DNA of 64,000 nt from Mediannikoviicoccus vaginalis. GTDB taxonomy: Bacteria; Bacillota; Clostridia; Tissierellales; Peptoniphilaceae. Under the pieces are notes generated by a model that ran no database searches, had not been told where the DNA came from, and saw nothing but the letters and a program-made list of their open reading frames with translations. Below, piece after piece: positions 35,310 through 45,300 of this stretch. The stretch spans positions 1,302,001 through 1,366,000 of the forward strand of contig NZ_CAKMRI010000001.1 in NCBI RefSeq assembly GCF_928097925.1, read 5' to 3'. Positions within the stretch are counted from its first letter, which is position 1. Each line of letters opens with the position of its first letter. Position numbers and translations under genes: made by a program.

Positions 35310-36491
35310 ATGGAAAATGAAATGTTACGCCTTGCAAAGGGCGTGGAAGAATATATTATTAAACACAGGAGAGAGCTTCACAAAATTCCTGAACTACATT
35401 TAGATTTGCCAAATACTTTAAAATATATAACGGATGAACTGGATGAGCTTGGAATAAATTATGAAGTTTATAAAGATATATCTTCGGTGGTTGCAGTTAT
35501 AGAAGGAAGGAAAAAAGGCAAAACACTAGCAATAAGATGTGATATGGATGGCCTTCCAATAGTAGAAGAGACAAATCTACCCTTTGCATCCATAAATAAA
35601 AATATGCATGCCTGTGGCCATGACGGTCATATGGCGGTGTTACTTGGAACTGCAAAGCTTTTAAAAGAGAGAAATAATTTTAATGGCAGAGTTAAACTAA
35701 TATTTCAAGCTGGAGAGGAATATCCTGGAGGAGCAAAGCTTCTAATTGAAAGAGGAGTTTTAAAAGATGTAGACTCTATAATTGGAATGCACGCTGGAAA
35801 TTTACACAAAGATCTTCCAAAGGGATGTGTCGGTTTTAAAGTAGGACCATTAATGTCTTCAATGGATAGATTTTTAATTAGAGTTCTTGGCAAGGGAGGC
35901 CATGGAGCAAGCCCTGAAAACACAGTGGACTGCATAAACATAGCCTGCGAAATAGTTCAGTCCTTAAACAAGATACCTTCCAGGGAGGTTTCTGCCACAG
36001 AACCTGCCATAATTTCGGTTACTAGGATAAATGGAGGTATAAACCAAAATGTATTGCCTAACGTTGTGGAGATTGAAGGAACTTGTAGAAGTACTTCAGA
36101 ACAGGTGCGACAACTTATGTATAGAAGGATTGGAGAAGTGTCAAAGGCAATTGCAAATTGCTTCGGTGCAGATGTGGAGTACCAATATGACTTTAAATAC
36201 CCCGCTCTTATGAACGACGAAGAGTTTACGAAGTTTTTAATTAAATCCACGGAAAAAATTATCTCCGCTGACAATATCAAAATACTAAAAAATCCCGTAA
36301 TGTCTTCCGATGATATGGCATTTTATTTGCATGATATTCCAGGAAGTTATTTCTTTTTATCAAATCCTAAATGTGGGCATTGTCCTACTCCACACCACAA
36401 CAGCAAGTTTGATATGGACGAAGAGCTACTTTACTTACCTGTAGCTATATATTTAAATATTGTAGAGGAATTTTTAAATGAAGATAACTAA
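35310..36491 (+). CDS. M20-family amidohydrolase (N-acyl-amino-acid or hippurate type)
   Basis: 393 residues. Metal-binding motifs CDMDGLPI (near residue 74), HACGHDGHMAV (near 96), AGEEYPGGA (near 131), GMHAG and the final CPTPHHNSKFDMDEE. ATG after AAGGAGA. Cleaves the amide of N-acylated amino acids or small peptides in the cytosol. Overlaps the CPBP gene by 14 bases. Confidence 0.9.
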   Translation: MENEMLRLAKGVEEYIIKHRRELHKIPELHLDLPNTLKYITDELDELGINYEVYKDISSVVAVIEGRKKGKTLAIRCDMDGLPIVEETNLPFASINKNMHACGHDGHMAVLLGTAKLLKERNNFNGRVKLIFQAGEEYPGGAKLLIERGVLKDVDSIIGMHAGNLHKDLPKGCVGFKVGPLMSSMDRFLIRVLGKGGHGASPENTVDCINIACEIVQSLNKIPSREVSATEPAIISVTRINGGINQNVLPNVVEIEGTCRSTSEQVRQLMYRRIGEVSKAIANCFGADVEYQYDFKYPALMNDEEFTKFLIKSTEKIISADNIKILKNPVMSSDDMAFYLHDIPGSYFFLSNPKCGHCPTPHHNSKFDMDEELLYLPVAIYLNIVEEFLNEDN

Positions 36492-37287
36492 ATCAAAAGC
36501 ATTACTGCTTTCGTTTTTTGCTGTAGCTTTCTATGACCTATTCTTTATGCTATTTTTTAGCATAGTAGAAGTTTCTGCAAATTACTTAAATTTTAATTAT
36601 GATAGCTTAATAGAAAATAAATATATATTACTGGATAGCATCAGCTGTATTTTAATCCTGCCCATATATATCTACATCTACAAATATAAAATAGACAAAG
36701 ATTATTTGACGGGGAAAATATCCATATTAAAAGCAACTATTATGGCTTTAGGATGTGGTGGGATTTCCACAATATGGATGATGATACTTGGACAGTTGGC
36801 AGAGATAAGTCCAAATGTAAATGACATGTTTGAAGAGTTTGGAGATAGCTGGGATGAAATGCTTAACACCAACTATATATGGATACTTTTATCGGTGGTG
36901 GTGCTAGGACCGATTATTGAAGAATTGATTTTTAGAGGAATTTTAATAAATATTTTAAAGAAGCCCTTTGGAAAAATTACCGCAGTTGTGCTTCAGGGAA
37001 TATTCTTTGGACTATGGCATAGAGACCCAGTGCAAATTGTATACACTGCCATATTTGGAATATTTTTAGGAGTTGTGTACCTTCGTACAAATAAAATTAA
37101 GTACCCAATATATATGCATATTTTAAATAACTTGACTAACTCCCTTCCAGAAGGGCCATTTTTTGAAGATGTTTATTCCGCAACAGTAATTGTATCTTTA
37201 ATTTTAGTATTGCCTGCGGTTATTTTGATTACAAGAAGGGGTAAGAATGAACTGTATATTAGAAAGCAAGATGAATTTATAAATTGA
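36478..37287 (+). CDS. CPBP-family intramembrane metalloprotease
   Basis: 269 residues with about seven membrane segments. CPBP motifs EELIFRG (residues ~147-153), FGLWH and HILNNLTN carry the catalytic Glu and His residues. Starts inside the amidohydrolase gene, so translated with it. Acts in the membrane; in Gram-positive bacteria such proteins are linked to CAAX-like or bacteriocin-related processing, but no target is visible here. Confidence 0.85.
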   Translation: MKITKSKALLLSFFAVAFYDLFFMLFFSIVEVSANYLNFNYDSLIENKYILLDSISCILILPIYIYIYKYKIDKDYLTGKISILKATIMALGCGGISTIWMMILGQLAEISPNVNDMFEEFGDSWDEMLNTNYIWILLSVVVLGPIIEELIFRGILINILKKPFGKITAVVLQGIFFGLWHRDPVQIVYTAIFGIFLGVVYLRTNKIKYPIYMHILNNLTNSLPEGPFFEDVYSATVIVSLILVLPAVILITRRGKNELYIRKQDEFIN

Positions 37288-37315
37288 TTGAAACTGTCCG
37301 ATAATATATAATAGT

Positions 37316-37425
37316 TAAAAAGGGGAGTAGCTATAACGTTCAAGTCGTCAATACGGATTTATCCCGGCTGAACACCCTAGAGGTAGCAAGACCTTTGCTT
37401 TATTATAAGGCAAGGGTCTATTTTT
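37316..37425 (+). ncRNA. yybP-ykoY manganese riboswitch with terminator
   Basis: AAAAAGGGGAGTAGC, then GTCGTCAATACGG and CCCGGCTGAACACCC match the conserved halves of the yybP-ykoY aptamer, which senses Mn2+. It is followed by the terminator AGACCTTTGC / GCAAGGGTCT (37389-37425) with a T-tract, directly before the ribosome binding site of the P-type ATPase. In known examples Mn2+ binding prevents termination and turns expression on. Confidence 0.85.
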
Positions 37426-37447
37426 ATAAGATAACAGGAGGTAAAAA

Positions 37448-40177
37448 ATGAATTGGTATAATCAAAAACCAGATGAAATCGAAAATAAACTCGATACCAA
37501 TAGAAAATCTGGTTTAACTTCCTCCAAAGCCCAATCACTTCTACAAGAGCATGGACCAAATGCGCTAAAGGAAGGAGAAAAGAAGGGACTTGGAGAAAAA
37601 CTAAAAGAACAATTTTTAGATCCCATGATTATAATACTATTTATAGCAGCAATTCTTTCCGCAGTTGTATCTGAGTGGTCAGACGCAGTTATAATTATTG
37701 CAATCGTAATTTTAAACGCTGCACTTAGTATTTATCAAGAGGGAAAGGCGGAAGAGGCCATTGCAGCTTTAAAGAAGATGGCATCGCCCTCAGCCAAGGT
37801 CTATAGGGATGGAGAATTAAAACACATCTCATCAGAAGAACTAGTTCCTGGAGACTTGGTTGAACTTGAAACTGGAGATATTGTTCCAGCAGACCTAAGA
37901 CTTGTGGATTCAGTTAATTTAAAGATTGAAGAAGCGTCTTTAACAGGAGAATCTGTTCCGGTTGAAAAAAATGCAGATCTTACTTACGACCAAGATATGG
38001 GACTGGGAGACACTGCAAATATGGCATATAGCTCTACAATAGTTTCATATGGTAGAGGTAAGGGAATTGTAGTTGAAACTGGAGAACATACAGAAATAGG
38101 TAAAATTGCAACAAAACTTGCAACAACAGAAGATGAACAAACACCTTTACAAAGAAAACTTGCACAGCTTTCAAAGGTACTAGGAATACTTACAGTGGGA
38201 GTTTGTATCGTAGTTTTAGTAGTTGGAGTTATTTATGGACACGAATTTTTAAACATGGTACTTACTTCAGTGTCCCTTGCAGTTGCGGCCATACCAGAAG
38301 GACTTCCTGCCATAGTTACAATAGTTCTATCCCTTGGTATGAGCAGAATGGCGGACAGACATGCCATAGTTAAAAAACTACTTGCAGTAGAAACCCTTGG
38401 TACAACAACATTTATTTGTTCAGATAAGACAGGAACCCTTACTCAAAACGAAATGACAGTTGTTAAGGCACTTGTGGACAATGAAGAGATAAATATAACC
38501 GGTACGGGATATGCTCCAGAAGGAGAATTTTTCGTAGGAGAAAATAAAATTGGCGTTGAAAACGAAGGATCATTATATACCTTCCTAAATATCTGCGCAT
38601 TAACAAACGACGCTAAGCTTAAAAAGCACGCTGATGGTTACGAAATGATTGGTGACCCAACGGAAGGGTCATTACTAACATTGGCGGGCAAACTTGGAAT
38701 CACAAAGGAAATGGCAAACGAAGACTACGAAAGAATTGCAGAAATTCCATTTGATTCAGGAAGAAAGATGATGACAACTTTCCACAATAGATTTATCCCT
38801 GAAAAGGTAGTTTCATTTACAAAGGGAGCACCTGACATTGTAATTGACAGATGTACAAAGATTTTAATAAATGGAAAAATCGAAGAACTTACAGAGGATA
38901 TGAGAAAGAATATCCTAGATAAGAATACAGAATTTGCAAGACAAGCTTTAAGAGTTCTTTCATTTGCATTTAGAATTCACGACAGTCTTCCAAGTGAAAT
39001 AACATCTGAAAATATAGAAAAAGATTTAATCTTTGTAGGACTTGCGGGAATGATTGACCCTGCAAGACCAGAAGTTAAGGTAGCAATAAAAGAATGTAAA
39101 TCAGCGGGAATAGTTCCAGTTATGATTACAGGGGACTACCTTGAAACAGCCCTTGCAATTGCAAAGGAACTTGGAATTGCAGAAGATGACTCACAAGCCA
39201 TCATGGGAAAAGAACTTAACAACATGAGCGAAGAAGAAATTAGAGAAGTTGTTAAGACAAAGAGAGTATTTGCAAGAGTTTCTCCAGAAAATAAAGTACA
39301 AATTGTAAGTGCTTTAAAACAAAATGGAGAGATAACAGCCATGACAGGAGACGGTGTTAACGACGCTCCTGCAATTAAAAAGGCGGACATCGGTGTTGCC
39401 ATGGGTATTACAGGTACCGATGTAACAAAGAACACCGCAGAAGTAATCTTAACAGACGACAACTTTGCAACCATAGTTCACGCAGTTGAAGAAGGAAGAA
39501 TAATATACTCAAATATTAAAAAATTCGTTTGCTTCCTATTAAGCTGTAACGTAGGAGAAATACTTGTAATATTCTTAGCCATTATATTTAACTGGCCAGT
39601 ACCACTTGTGCCAATCCAATTACTATGGCTAAACCTTGTAACAGACTCATTCCCTGCATTGGCACTTGGAGTTGAACATGGTGAAAAAGATATAATGGAA
39701 AAAGAACCAAGAGATCCAAATGAACCGATTATTGATAAACAACTTACAGTTTCAATAGTTCTACAGTCACTGGCAATTACAGTTGCCGTACTTGCATCCT
39801 ACTTCCTTGCACTTAAGAACTACGCACCGGCAGGATGGCAAGAACTTCACGCAGCGGGAACACTAAACCCTGTTGAACTTAGAGAACCACGTTCCATAGC
39901 CTTTACAACACTTATACTATGCGAACTTCTACGTTCATTCTCAGTAAGATCAACAGACTACACACTATGGGAACTTGGACCTGCTTCAAACAAGAGACTT
40001 CTTCAAGGAGTTGGAGTATCACTGCTTCTAACACTTATAGTAGTATATATTCCAGGACTTAATGACCTGTTTGAAACATTTCCACTAGGACTAAGAGATT
40101 GGGTTCTTATAATACCTTTCTCACTACTTCCTTTTGTAATTGGAGAGGCGTGGAAAGTTATAAAGAGAAAAAAATAA
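37448..40177 (+). CDS. P2-type cation-transporting ATPase, manganese/calcium efflux
   Basis: 909 residues. Actuator LTGESVPV, phosphorylation site CSDKTGTLTQNEM, ATP-binding DPTEGSLL, hinge MTGDGVNDAPA, and about ten membrane helices with PEGLPAIVT. N-terminal cation ATPase domain at 1-70. It is a SERCA/PMR1-like pump. The upstream riboswitch argues for manganese export as at least one role. AGGAGG precedes the ATG. Confidence 0.9.
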   Translation: MNWYNQKPDEIENKLDTNRKSGLTSSKAQSLLQEHGPNALKEGEKKGLGEKLKEQFLDPMIIILFIAAILSAVVSEWSDAVIIIAIVILNAALSIYQEGKAEEAIAALKKMASPSAKVYRDGELKHISSEELVPGDLVELETGDIVPADLRLVDSVNLKIEEASLTGESVPVEKNADLTYDQDMGLGDTANMAYSSTIVSYGRGKGIVVETGEHTEIGKIATKLATTEDEQTPLQRKLAQLSKVLGILTVGVCIVVLVVGVIYGHEFLNMVLTSVSLAVAAIPEGLPAIVTIVLSLGMSRMADRHAIVKKLLAVETLGTTTFICSDKTGTLTQNEMTVVKALVDNEEINITGTGYAPEGEFFVGENKIGVENEGSLYTFLNICALTNDAKLKKHADGYEMIGDPTEGSLLTLAGKLGITKEMANEDYERIAEIPFDSGRKMMTTFHNRFIPEKVVSFTKGAPDIVIDRCTKILINGKIEELTEDMRKNILDKNTEFARQALRVLSFAFRIHDSLPSEITSENIEKDLIFVGLAGMIDPARPEVKVAIKECKSAGIVPVMITGDYLETALAIAKELGIAEDDSQAIMGKELNNMSEEEIREVVKTKRVFARVSPENKVQIVSALKQNGEITAMTGDGVNDAPAIKKADIGVAMGITGTDVTKNTAEVILTDDNFATIVHAVEEGRIIYSNIKKFVCFLLSCNVGEILVIFLAIIFNWPVPLVPIQLLWLNLVTDSFPALALGVEHGEKDIMEKEPRDPNEPIIDKQLTVSIVLQSLAITVAVLASYFLALKNYAPAGWQELHAAGTLNPVELREPRSIAFTTLILCELLRSFSVRSTDYTLWELGPASNKRLLQGVGVSLLLTLIVVYIPGLNDLFETFPLGLRDWVLIIPFSLLPFVIGEAWKVIKRKK

Positions 40178-40184
40178 ATCATAG

Positions 40185-40217
40185 AGGATGTATCTTTAGG
40201 GGTGCATCCTTTTATTT
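40185..40217 (+). terminator. Terminator of the P-type ATPase gene
   Basis: AGGATGTA / TGCATCCT stem with a T-rich tail. Confidence 0.75.
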
Positions 40218-40330
40218 ATAATACCAAAATAGTATGCTTATTTATTATTTTGCTTTTTTATTTTTATTTACTATGATACAATAAGACCAAGGATTAATCA
40301 TCTTTAAAATAAAAGGAAAGGAGCGTAAAA

Positions 40331-41395
40331 ATGAAAAAAGAAGACAGTAAAGTATTTATAGGAGGACTTCTTATTGGTGCAATTGGAATTATTTTAATGC
40401 ATCTAGGAAACCCTGGCAACATGGGCTTTTGTATAGCATGTTTCTGGAGAGACATCGCTGGAGGAATTGGTCTACATAGAGCAGAAGTGGTTCAATATAT
40501 AAGACCAGAAATAATCGGTCTAATACTTGGAGGTACCCTTTCAAGCTTTATCTTTAAAGACTTTAGAGTAAGAGGCGGATCAAACACACTAATAAGATTT
40601 TTATATGGCGTGTTTATGTCCATAGGAGCGTTAGTATTCTTAGGATGTCCTCTTAGAATGTTATTTAGACTTGGTGGCGGAGACCTAAACGCAATAGTTG
40701 GACTTGTAGGATTTTTAGTAGGAATTATAATTGGTATTCAATTCTTAAAAAATGGTTACTCACTAGGAAGAAACTACAGAGAATCTAAAGTAGCAGGATT
40801 AATCATGCCAGCATTTGCCATAATGTTATTAATCTTCTTACTAGTTAAACCTGCATTCATATTCTTCTCAGAAAAGGGACCAGGCTCAATGCATGCACCA
40901 ATGATAGCATCATTAGTAGGTGGACTAGTAGTTGGAGTAATCTTACAAAGAACAAGACTTTGTACAGGTGGAGCATTTAGAGATTTATTCCTAATAAAAG
41001 ACAAACACTATCTATGGGGAATTATTGGAATATTTTTAGCAGCACTAATAGGAAACCTTATCCTTACAAAAGGTCATCTACACATAGGCTTTGCTGAACA
41101 ACCAGTAGCTCACTCAGATGGACTATGGAACTTCTTAGGAATGGTTATAGTTGGACTTGGCGCAGTACTACTAGGTGGTTGTCCAATTAGACAAACCATC
41201 CTTTCATCAGAAGGAGACAGTGACGCAGCAGTTACAGTATTCGGTCTTTTAGTAGGAGCTGCAGTGGCTCATAACTTTGGACTTGCATCAAGCCCAGAAG
41301 GAGCTACACCAAATGGAAAGATAGCTACAATCATAATAATAGTTATTATGCTTATAATGTCCGCAATGACAACAAAATTTGCAAAGGAGAAATAA
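40331..41395 (+). CDS. yedE: YedE-family putative selenium transporter
   Basis: 354 residues, about nine to ten membrane helices in two repeated halves. Conserved cysteines in GCPLRM, RLCTGGAFRD and GCPIRQ fit the YeeE/YedE family; the following TusA-like and DUF3343 genes identify the selenium-linked subgroup. ATG after AAAGGAGCG. Stop overlaps the next ATG (TAATG). Confidence 0.85.
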   Translation: MKKEDSKVFIGGLLIGAIGIILMHLGNPGNMGFCIACFWRDIAGGIGLHRAEVVQYIRPEIIGLILGGTLSSFIFKDFRVRGGSNTLIRFLYGVFMSIGALVFLGCPLRMLFRLGGGDLNAIVGLVGFLVGIIIGIQFLKNGYSLGRNYRESKVAGLIMPAFAIMLLIFLLVKPAFIFFSEKGPGSMHAPMIASLVGGLVVGVILQRTRLCTGGAFRDLFLIKDKHYLWGIIGIFLAALIGNLILTKGHLHIGFAEQPVAHSDGLWNFLGMVIVGLGAVLLGGCPIRQTILSSEGDSDAAVTVFGLLVGAAVAHNFGLASSPEGATPNGKIATIIIIVIMLIMSAMTTKFAKEK

Positions 41396-41601
41396 TGAAA
41401 AATATAGACGTTAGAGGACTTTCATGTCCAGAACCTGTTATCCAAACACAAATGGCAGTTAAAGCAGGGGAAAAATCCTTAGAGATTTTAGTTGACACAA
41501 ATATAGCAAAAGAAAATATTAACAGATTTTTAGAATCAGAAGGCTTCAAGGTTCAAATCACAGAAGAAGGCACAGACATAAAAATAGTGGCAAACAAATA
41601 A
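41395..41601 (+). CDS. TusA/YedF-like sulfur or selenium carrier
   Basis: 68 residues: DVRGLSCPEPVIQTQMAV holds the carrier Cys of the CPxP motif. The usual selenium YedF protein adds a DsrE-like C-terminal domain of about 110 residues; that part is absent here. Overlaps both neighbours by one base. Confidence 0.85.
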   Translation: MKNIDVRGLSCPEPVIQTQMAVKAGEKSLEILVDTNIAKENINRFLESEGFKVQITEEGTDIKIVANK

Positions 41602-41828
41602 TGAACCATATTGTAACATTTCACACAATAAGCGAAGCACTGAGATTCGAAAGAGAATTAAAAGCAAATAATTTAAAAGTAGAACTTAGGCCCGTTCCAC
41701 GAAAACTTAGCAGTTCATGCGGCAACTGTGCCTTCATAGACTCCAGTGAGTTAGAAGAAGTAAAAAACATAATGCAAGAAAAAAATTTAGAATATGACGG
41801 TATCTATTCAGAAGCAGATTCTATGTAA
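41601..41828 (+). CDS. DUF3343 putative Se/S carrier protein
   Basis: 75 residues: TFHTISEALRFERELKANN at the start and SSSCGNCAF with two Cys in the middle match DUF3343, found with YedE and YedF in selenium-using bacteria. Last gene of the coupled three-gene unit. Confidence 0.8.
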   Translation: MNHIVTFHTISEALRFERELKANNLKVELRPVPRKLSSSCGNCAFIDSSELEEVKNIMQEKNLEYDGIYSEADSM

Positions 41829-41907
41829 GTGTTTAAAGATCTCAAAAAAGGATATATATATTATATCAGAGATTGATTCTCAAATTTTTAATTTTTAAGG
41901 AGGCATT

Positions 41908-42162
41908 ATGGGATTTTTATCTTGGATTATAGTTGGAGCCCTTGCAGGATGGATTGCAAGTATGATAATGGGCAAGAACGAACAAATGGGAGGTTTTGCT
42001 AATATAATAGTAGGTATTATCGGTGGTTTACTAGGAGGAGGAATTGCAAGTAAGTTCTTTAGCCTTGGAAAACCAGATGGTATTAATATCTATAGTATAC
42101 TAATATCCGTTGTAGGTGCAGTAATACTATTAGCAATAATCAACGCAGTAAAAAAGAAATAA
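41908..42162 (+). CDS. GlsB/YeaQ/YmgE-family stress-response membrane protein
   Basis: 84 residues, three hydrophobic segments, glycine-rich: GALAGWIASMIMG and GIIGGLLGGGIASKFF. AAGGAGG upstream. A small inner-membrane protein of the transglycosylase-associated family; role in stress is known only by association. Confidence 0.85.
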   Translation: MGFLSWIIVGALAGWIASMIMGKNEQMGGFANIIVGIIGGLLGGGIASKFFSLGKPDGINIYSILISVVGAVILLAIINAVKKK

Positions 42163-42178
42163 GATGATTAATCAAAGA

Positions 42179-42203
42179 GGGAGGCAGCGGCCTCCCTTTT
42201 TTA
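42179..42203 (+). terminator. Intrinsic terminator
   Basis: GGGAGGC-AGCG-GCCTCCC followed by TTTTTT. Confidence 0.85.
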
Positions 42204-42326
42204 TATGGAATTTTATACTAGATTATTTTGAAAACTTCAAGCATAGTTTCATATATTTTGTCTTTTCACATCTTAATACAATAATATAAGTAGCCACCTG
42301 CCAACAAGATTACAGAAGTTAATAAA

Positions 42327-42355
42327 TTTACATAATAGCAAATTAGTGGTAAAAT
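42327..42355 (+). promoter_or_regulatory. Promoter of the surface-protein gene
   Basis: TTTACA (42327-42332), 17-bp spacer, TAAAAT (42350-42355), 33 bp before the ATG. Confidence 0.6.
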
Positions 42356-42388
42356 ATTGTTGACATAAATAAAAGAAAGGATGAGCAT

Positions 42389-45300
42389 ATGAAAAAATTA
42401 CTTAGTGCATTTCTTGCTTTTGTAATGATATTTACAACTGTAGCTCCAGCTACCAAAGCATTGGCACAATCTTTGCCAACAGCTACAGCAAGTGAAATGC
42501 AAATGCCAACACCAAAGGATGGGGTAAGCGATTACCACATAAAAGTAGAAGAGCCAAAGGCGGACAAAAATGGAAATTATATTATGTCTGCACTTGGAGG
42601 AGCAATCAACATCAACTACCCTAGAGAAGGTGTGAAAAAAGAAGATGTTGTTGTTAAATTCTTTAAAGATGGGAAAGAAATTAACCCTGATTATCATATT
42701 GGAATAAGCGAAGCGGGATCTTATGCAAAGGGTGCAGAAATAAAGTCTCAAATTCCTAAAAACGAAACAGATAATGAAATAATTTACAATATTTTTGTAA
42801 AAGAAAAATCTGATGCTTACTTTGATACTAAAAACTCAATTGAAATCAAAGTTAAACCACTTGGCGAGTCAGTAATTACAAAACTTAAAGTAAGTGAATT
42901 TACGGTTAAAAAAGACACTTTACCAAGAACAGCGAAAACAACTATAGAAGGTTCAGGTCTTACTAAAGACAATGTTGTCTTTGGGATAACAAAGGGAACA
43001 GAAGATGCTCCTGATATTGATATGTCAGAAATTGGACTTATCTCATTTGTCGATGACACTGCTCTAATGGCATCAATTCCTATACCAGAAAACAAGACTA
43101 CAAAAACATGGACTTATTTTGTAGATTTTTATGTTGAAGGTAAAGACGAAAACAAACATAGATTTGCTATTACAGTATTACCAGAAAAAGAAGAATCTGA
43201 AAAACCAGAAGAACCAGAAGAACCAAAAATAGAAAGTACTATTTTTGAAGTAAATTTTGACTTTGAAAGAATAAAACCTGAAGACAGTAGAGAAGCTAAT
43301 GGTAGATTATTAGGTACAAATTTAATTACTTCCAACATTTCTACAGAAGTTGTTAACAAGACAGAAGGTAGTGGAAAATTAGAAGTTGTTTTAGACAATA
43401 TAACAGATCCTAAAAGTCAAATTCCATTTACAGTAAATGTACAAGATAATAAAACAGCAACTGACTGGGAATATGAAATCAAATTTAGCGCTAAAAATAA
43501 TCCTACAGATGTTAAAACTGTAAAATTTACTGTTGTAGGAAGTAATGAAATGGAAACAGGCAAAGAATTTGATGTTAAGGTGAGCACCGACAAGTTACCT
43601 TCTGAAGGTGGAGAGGTACTATTTTATATAACTGGGGATGGATTTGATACTTCAAATTTAAGTTCATTGATAAAAAAAGAAGATCAACGTACTCCACATA
43701 AGGTTATTTATAGTGAAGATAGTACTGGAAAAGCAAGGTTCGTAGGTAAACTTACATTACCACAAAATAGAACAGAAGCAGATGAAATATATGATATAAA
43801 CATTAGGAAAATTGTTCAAGGCACAGCCAATCCTTTTGTAGAAATACCTTTTAAAGTAACAGTTCTTGCTAAAAGCAGCACACCTGTAGAAAAGTCAGCT
43901 ACTCTAAAAGTATATAATAACGAGATTGAAGCAAAGGGTGACAATGCTGTTATCTATATTGACACTAAAGACTATACTTTAAATGAGTTTAAGACAGAAG
44001 TTAAATTAAATGGAACTACTTTAGATAATCCAAATGGAGAATTTAAAGAAAGTGACAAGGCTGACCACAATTTTATGTATAGTCTTCATATAGCTGAAAA
44101 TAAAACCGAACTTCCAAAGAACTATGAAATAACTATTTTAGATAATAACAATAAAGTTATTGGAACTGAAAAGTTCACACAAAAGGCGGCGACTATAAAA
44201 GCGAATGGTGAAGTATATATAATAGAGCCAAATTCTCTTGAAATAGAATCTTCTGACAAGAAAGCTAAATTAAGTGTTATTACTTCAAAGGGTGTATTAC
44301 TTGATGATGTTAAACTACAAATTACTAAAGATGGAAAAGTTCAAAATCTAAAATATACTGCTAAAGACAACGGAGCTAGAAAGGATATAGAATTAGACGT
44401 TCCTGAAAACAAGACAGGCTCAAATGAAGTATATACCATTAAATTTAACGCCAATGGTTCAGAAACAGAGTTCCAAGATACGCCAGTATTTACACTAACT
44501 GTAAAACCTGCTCCACAAGAAAAGAAGGCAGTTATAGAAGATGTACATGTGCTATATCCAAACCTTCCTTTAAAAGCAGCTGAAGGTTCAAAGTTAGAAC
44601 AGTCTTTAAACATTAAAGGAACTGACCTAACTCTTTTAAAAGAAAAAACATATGAAATTTACGAAAAAGTAAATGGAGAATATGTAGAGTATTCTACAGA
44701 AAAACCTGCATTTCAAGGAACAGACAACCTTCAATCTGTAAGAATTCCAATAAATGAATCTGAAGAATCAAAGGAATTTAAAATTGTTGTTAAGTTAGAT
44801 GATACAGTAAAAGAAGTTTTCTTTAAACAAAGTGCAACTGGAAACACAAATGGACTTCAACATATTATTCCTGCTGAAGCCTTCACAAAAGGAGATGATA
44901 CTGTAGTTATTAATTTCTTCTCAGAAATTGAAGAAGCAGCTCCTTCAAAACTAAAAGAAGCTATAACTATAATGGCAGGAAGTAAGACTATTAAACTTTC
45001 AGAAGAAGATAGTGTTGAAATCAATGGTTCACAAGTCATAGTTAAATTTAAAGAACCTGTTTTAAAAGATAAAAATATAAATTATGCTTTAAATATAGCT
45101 GAAAGATCATATTCTAATGGCCAAGCTTTAAATAGAGAGCTTAAAAATTATACAATAACTAAAAACTCTTGTTCTGTTGACTCCTTCAAGTTTATTGAAG
45201 GATATCAATTAGATAGCGAGGGAGGAAAGGTAGTAATTGAGATTACAGGACATAACCTGTTAAATGAAAACAATGAATCTAATTTGAAACTAAAAATTCA

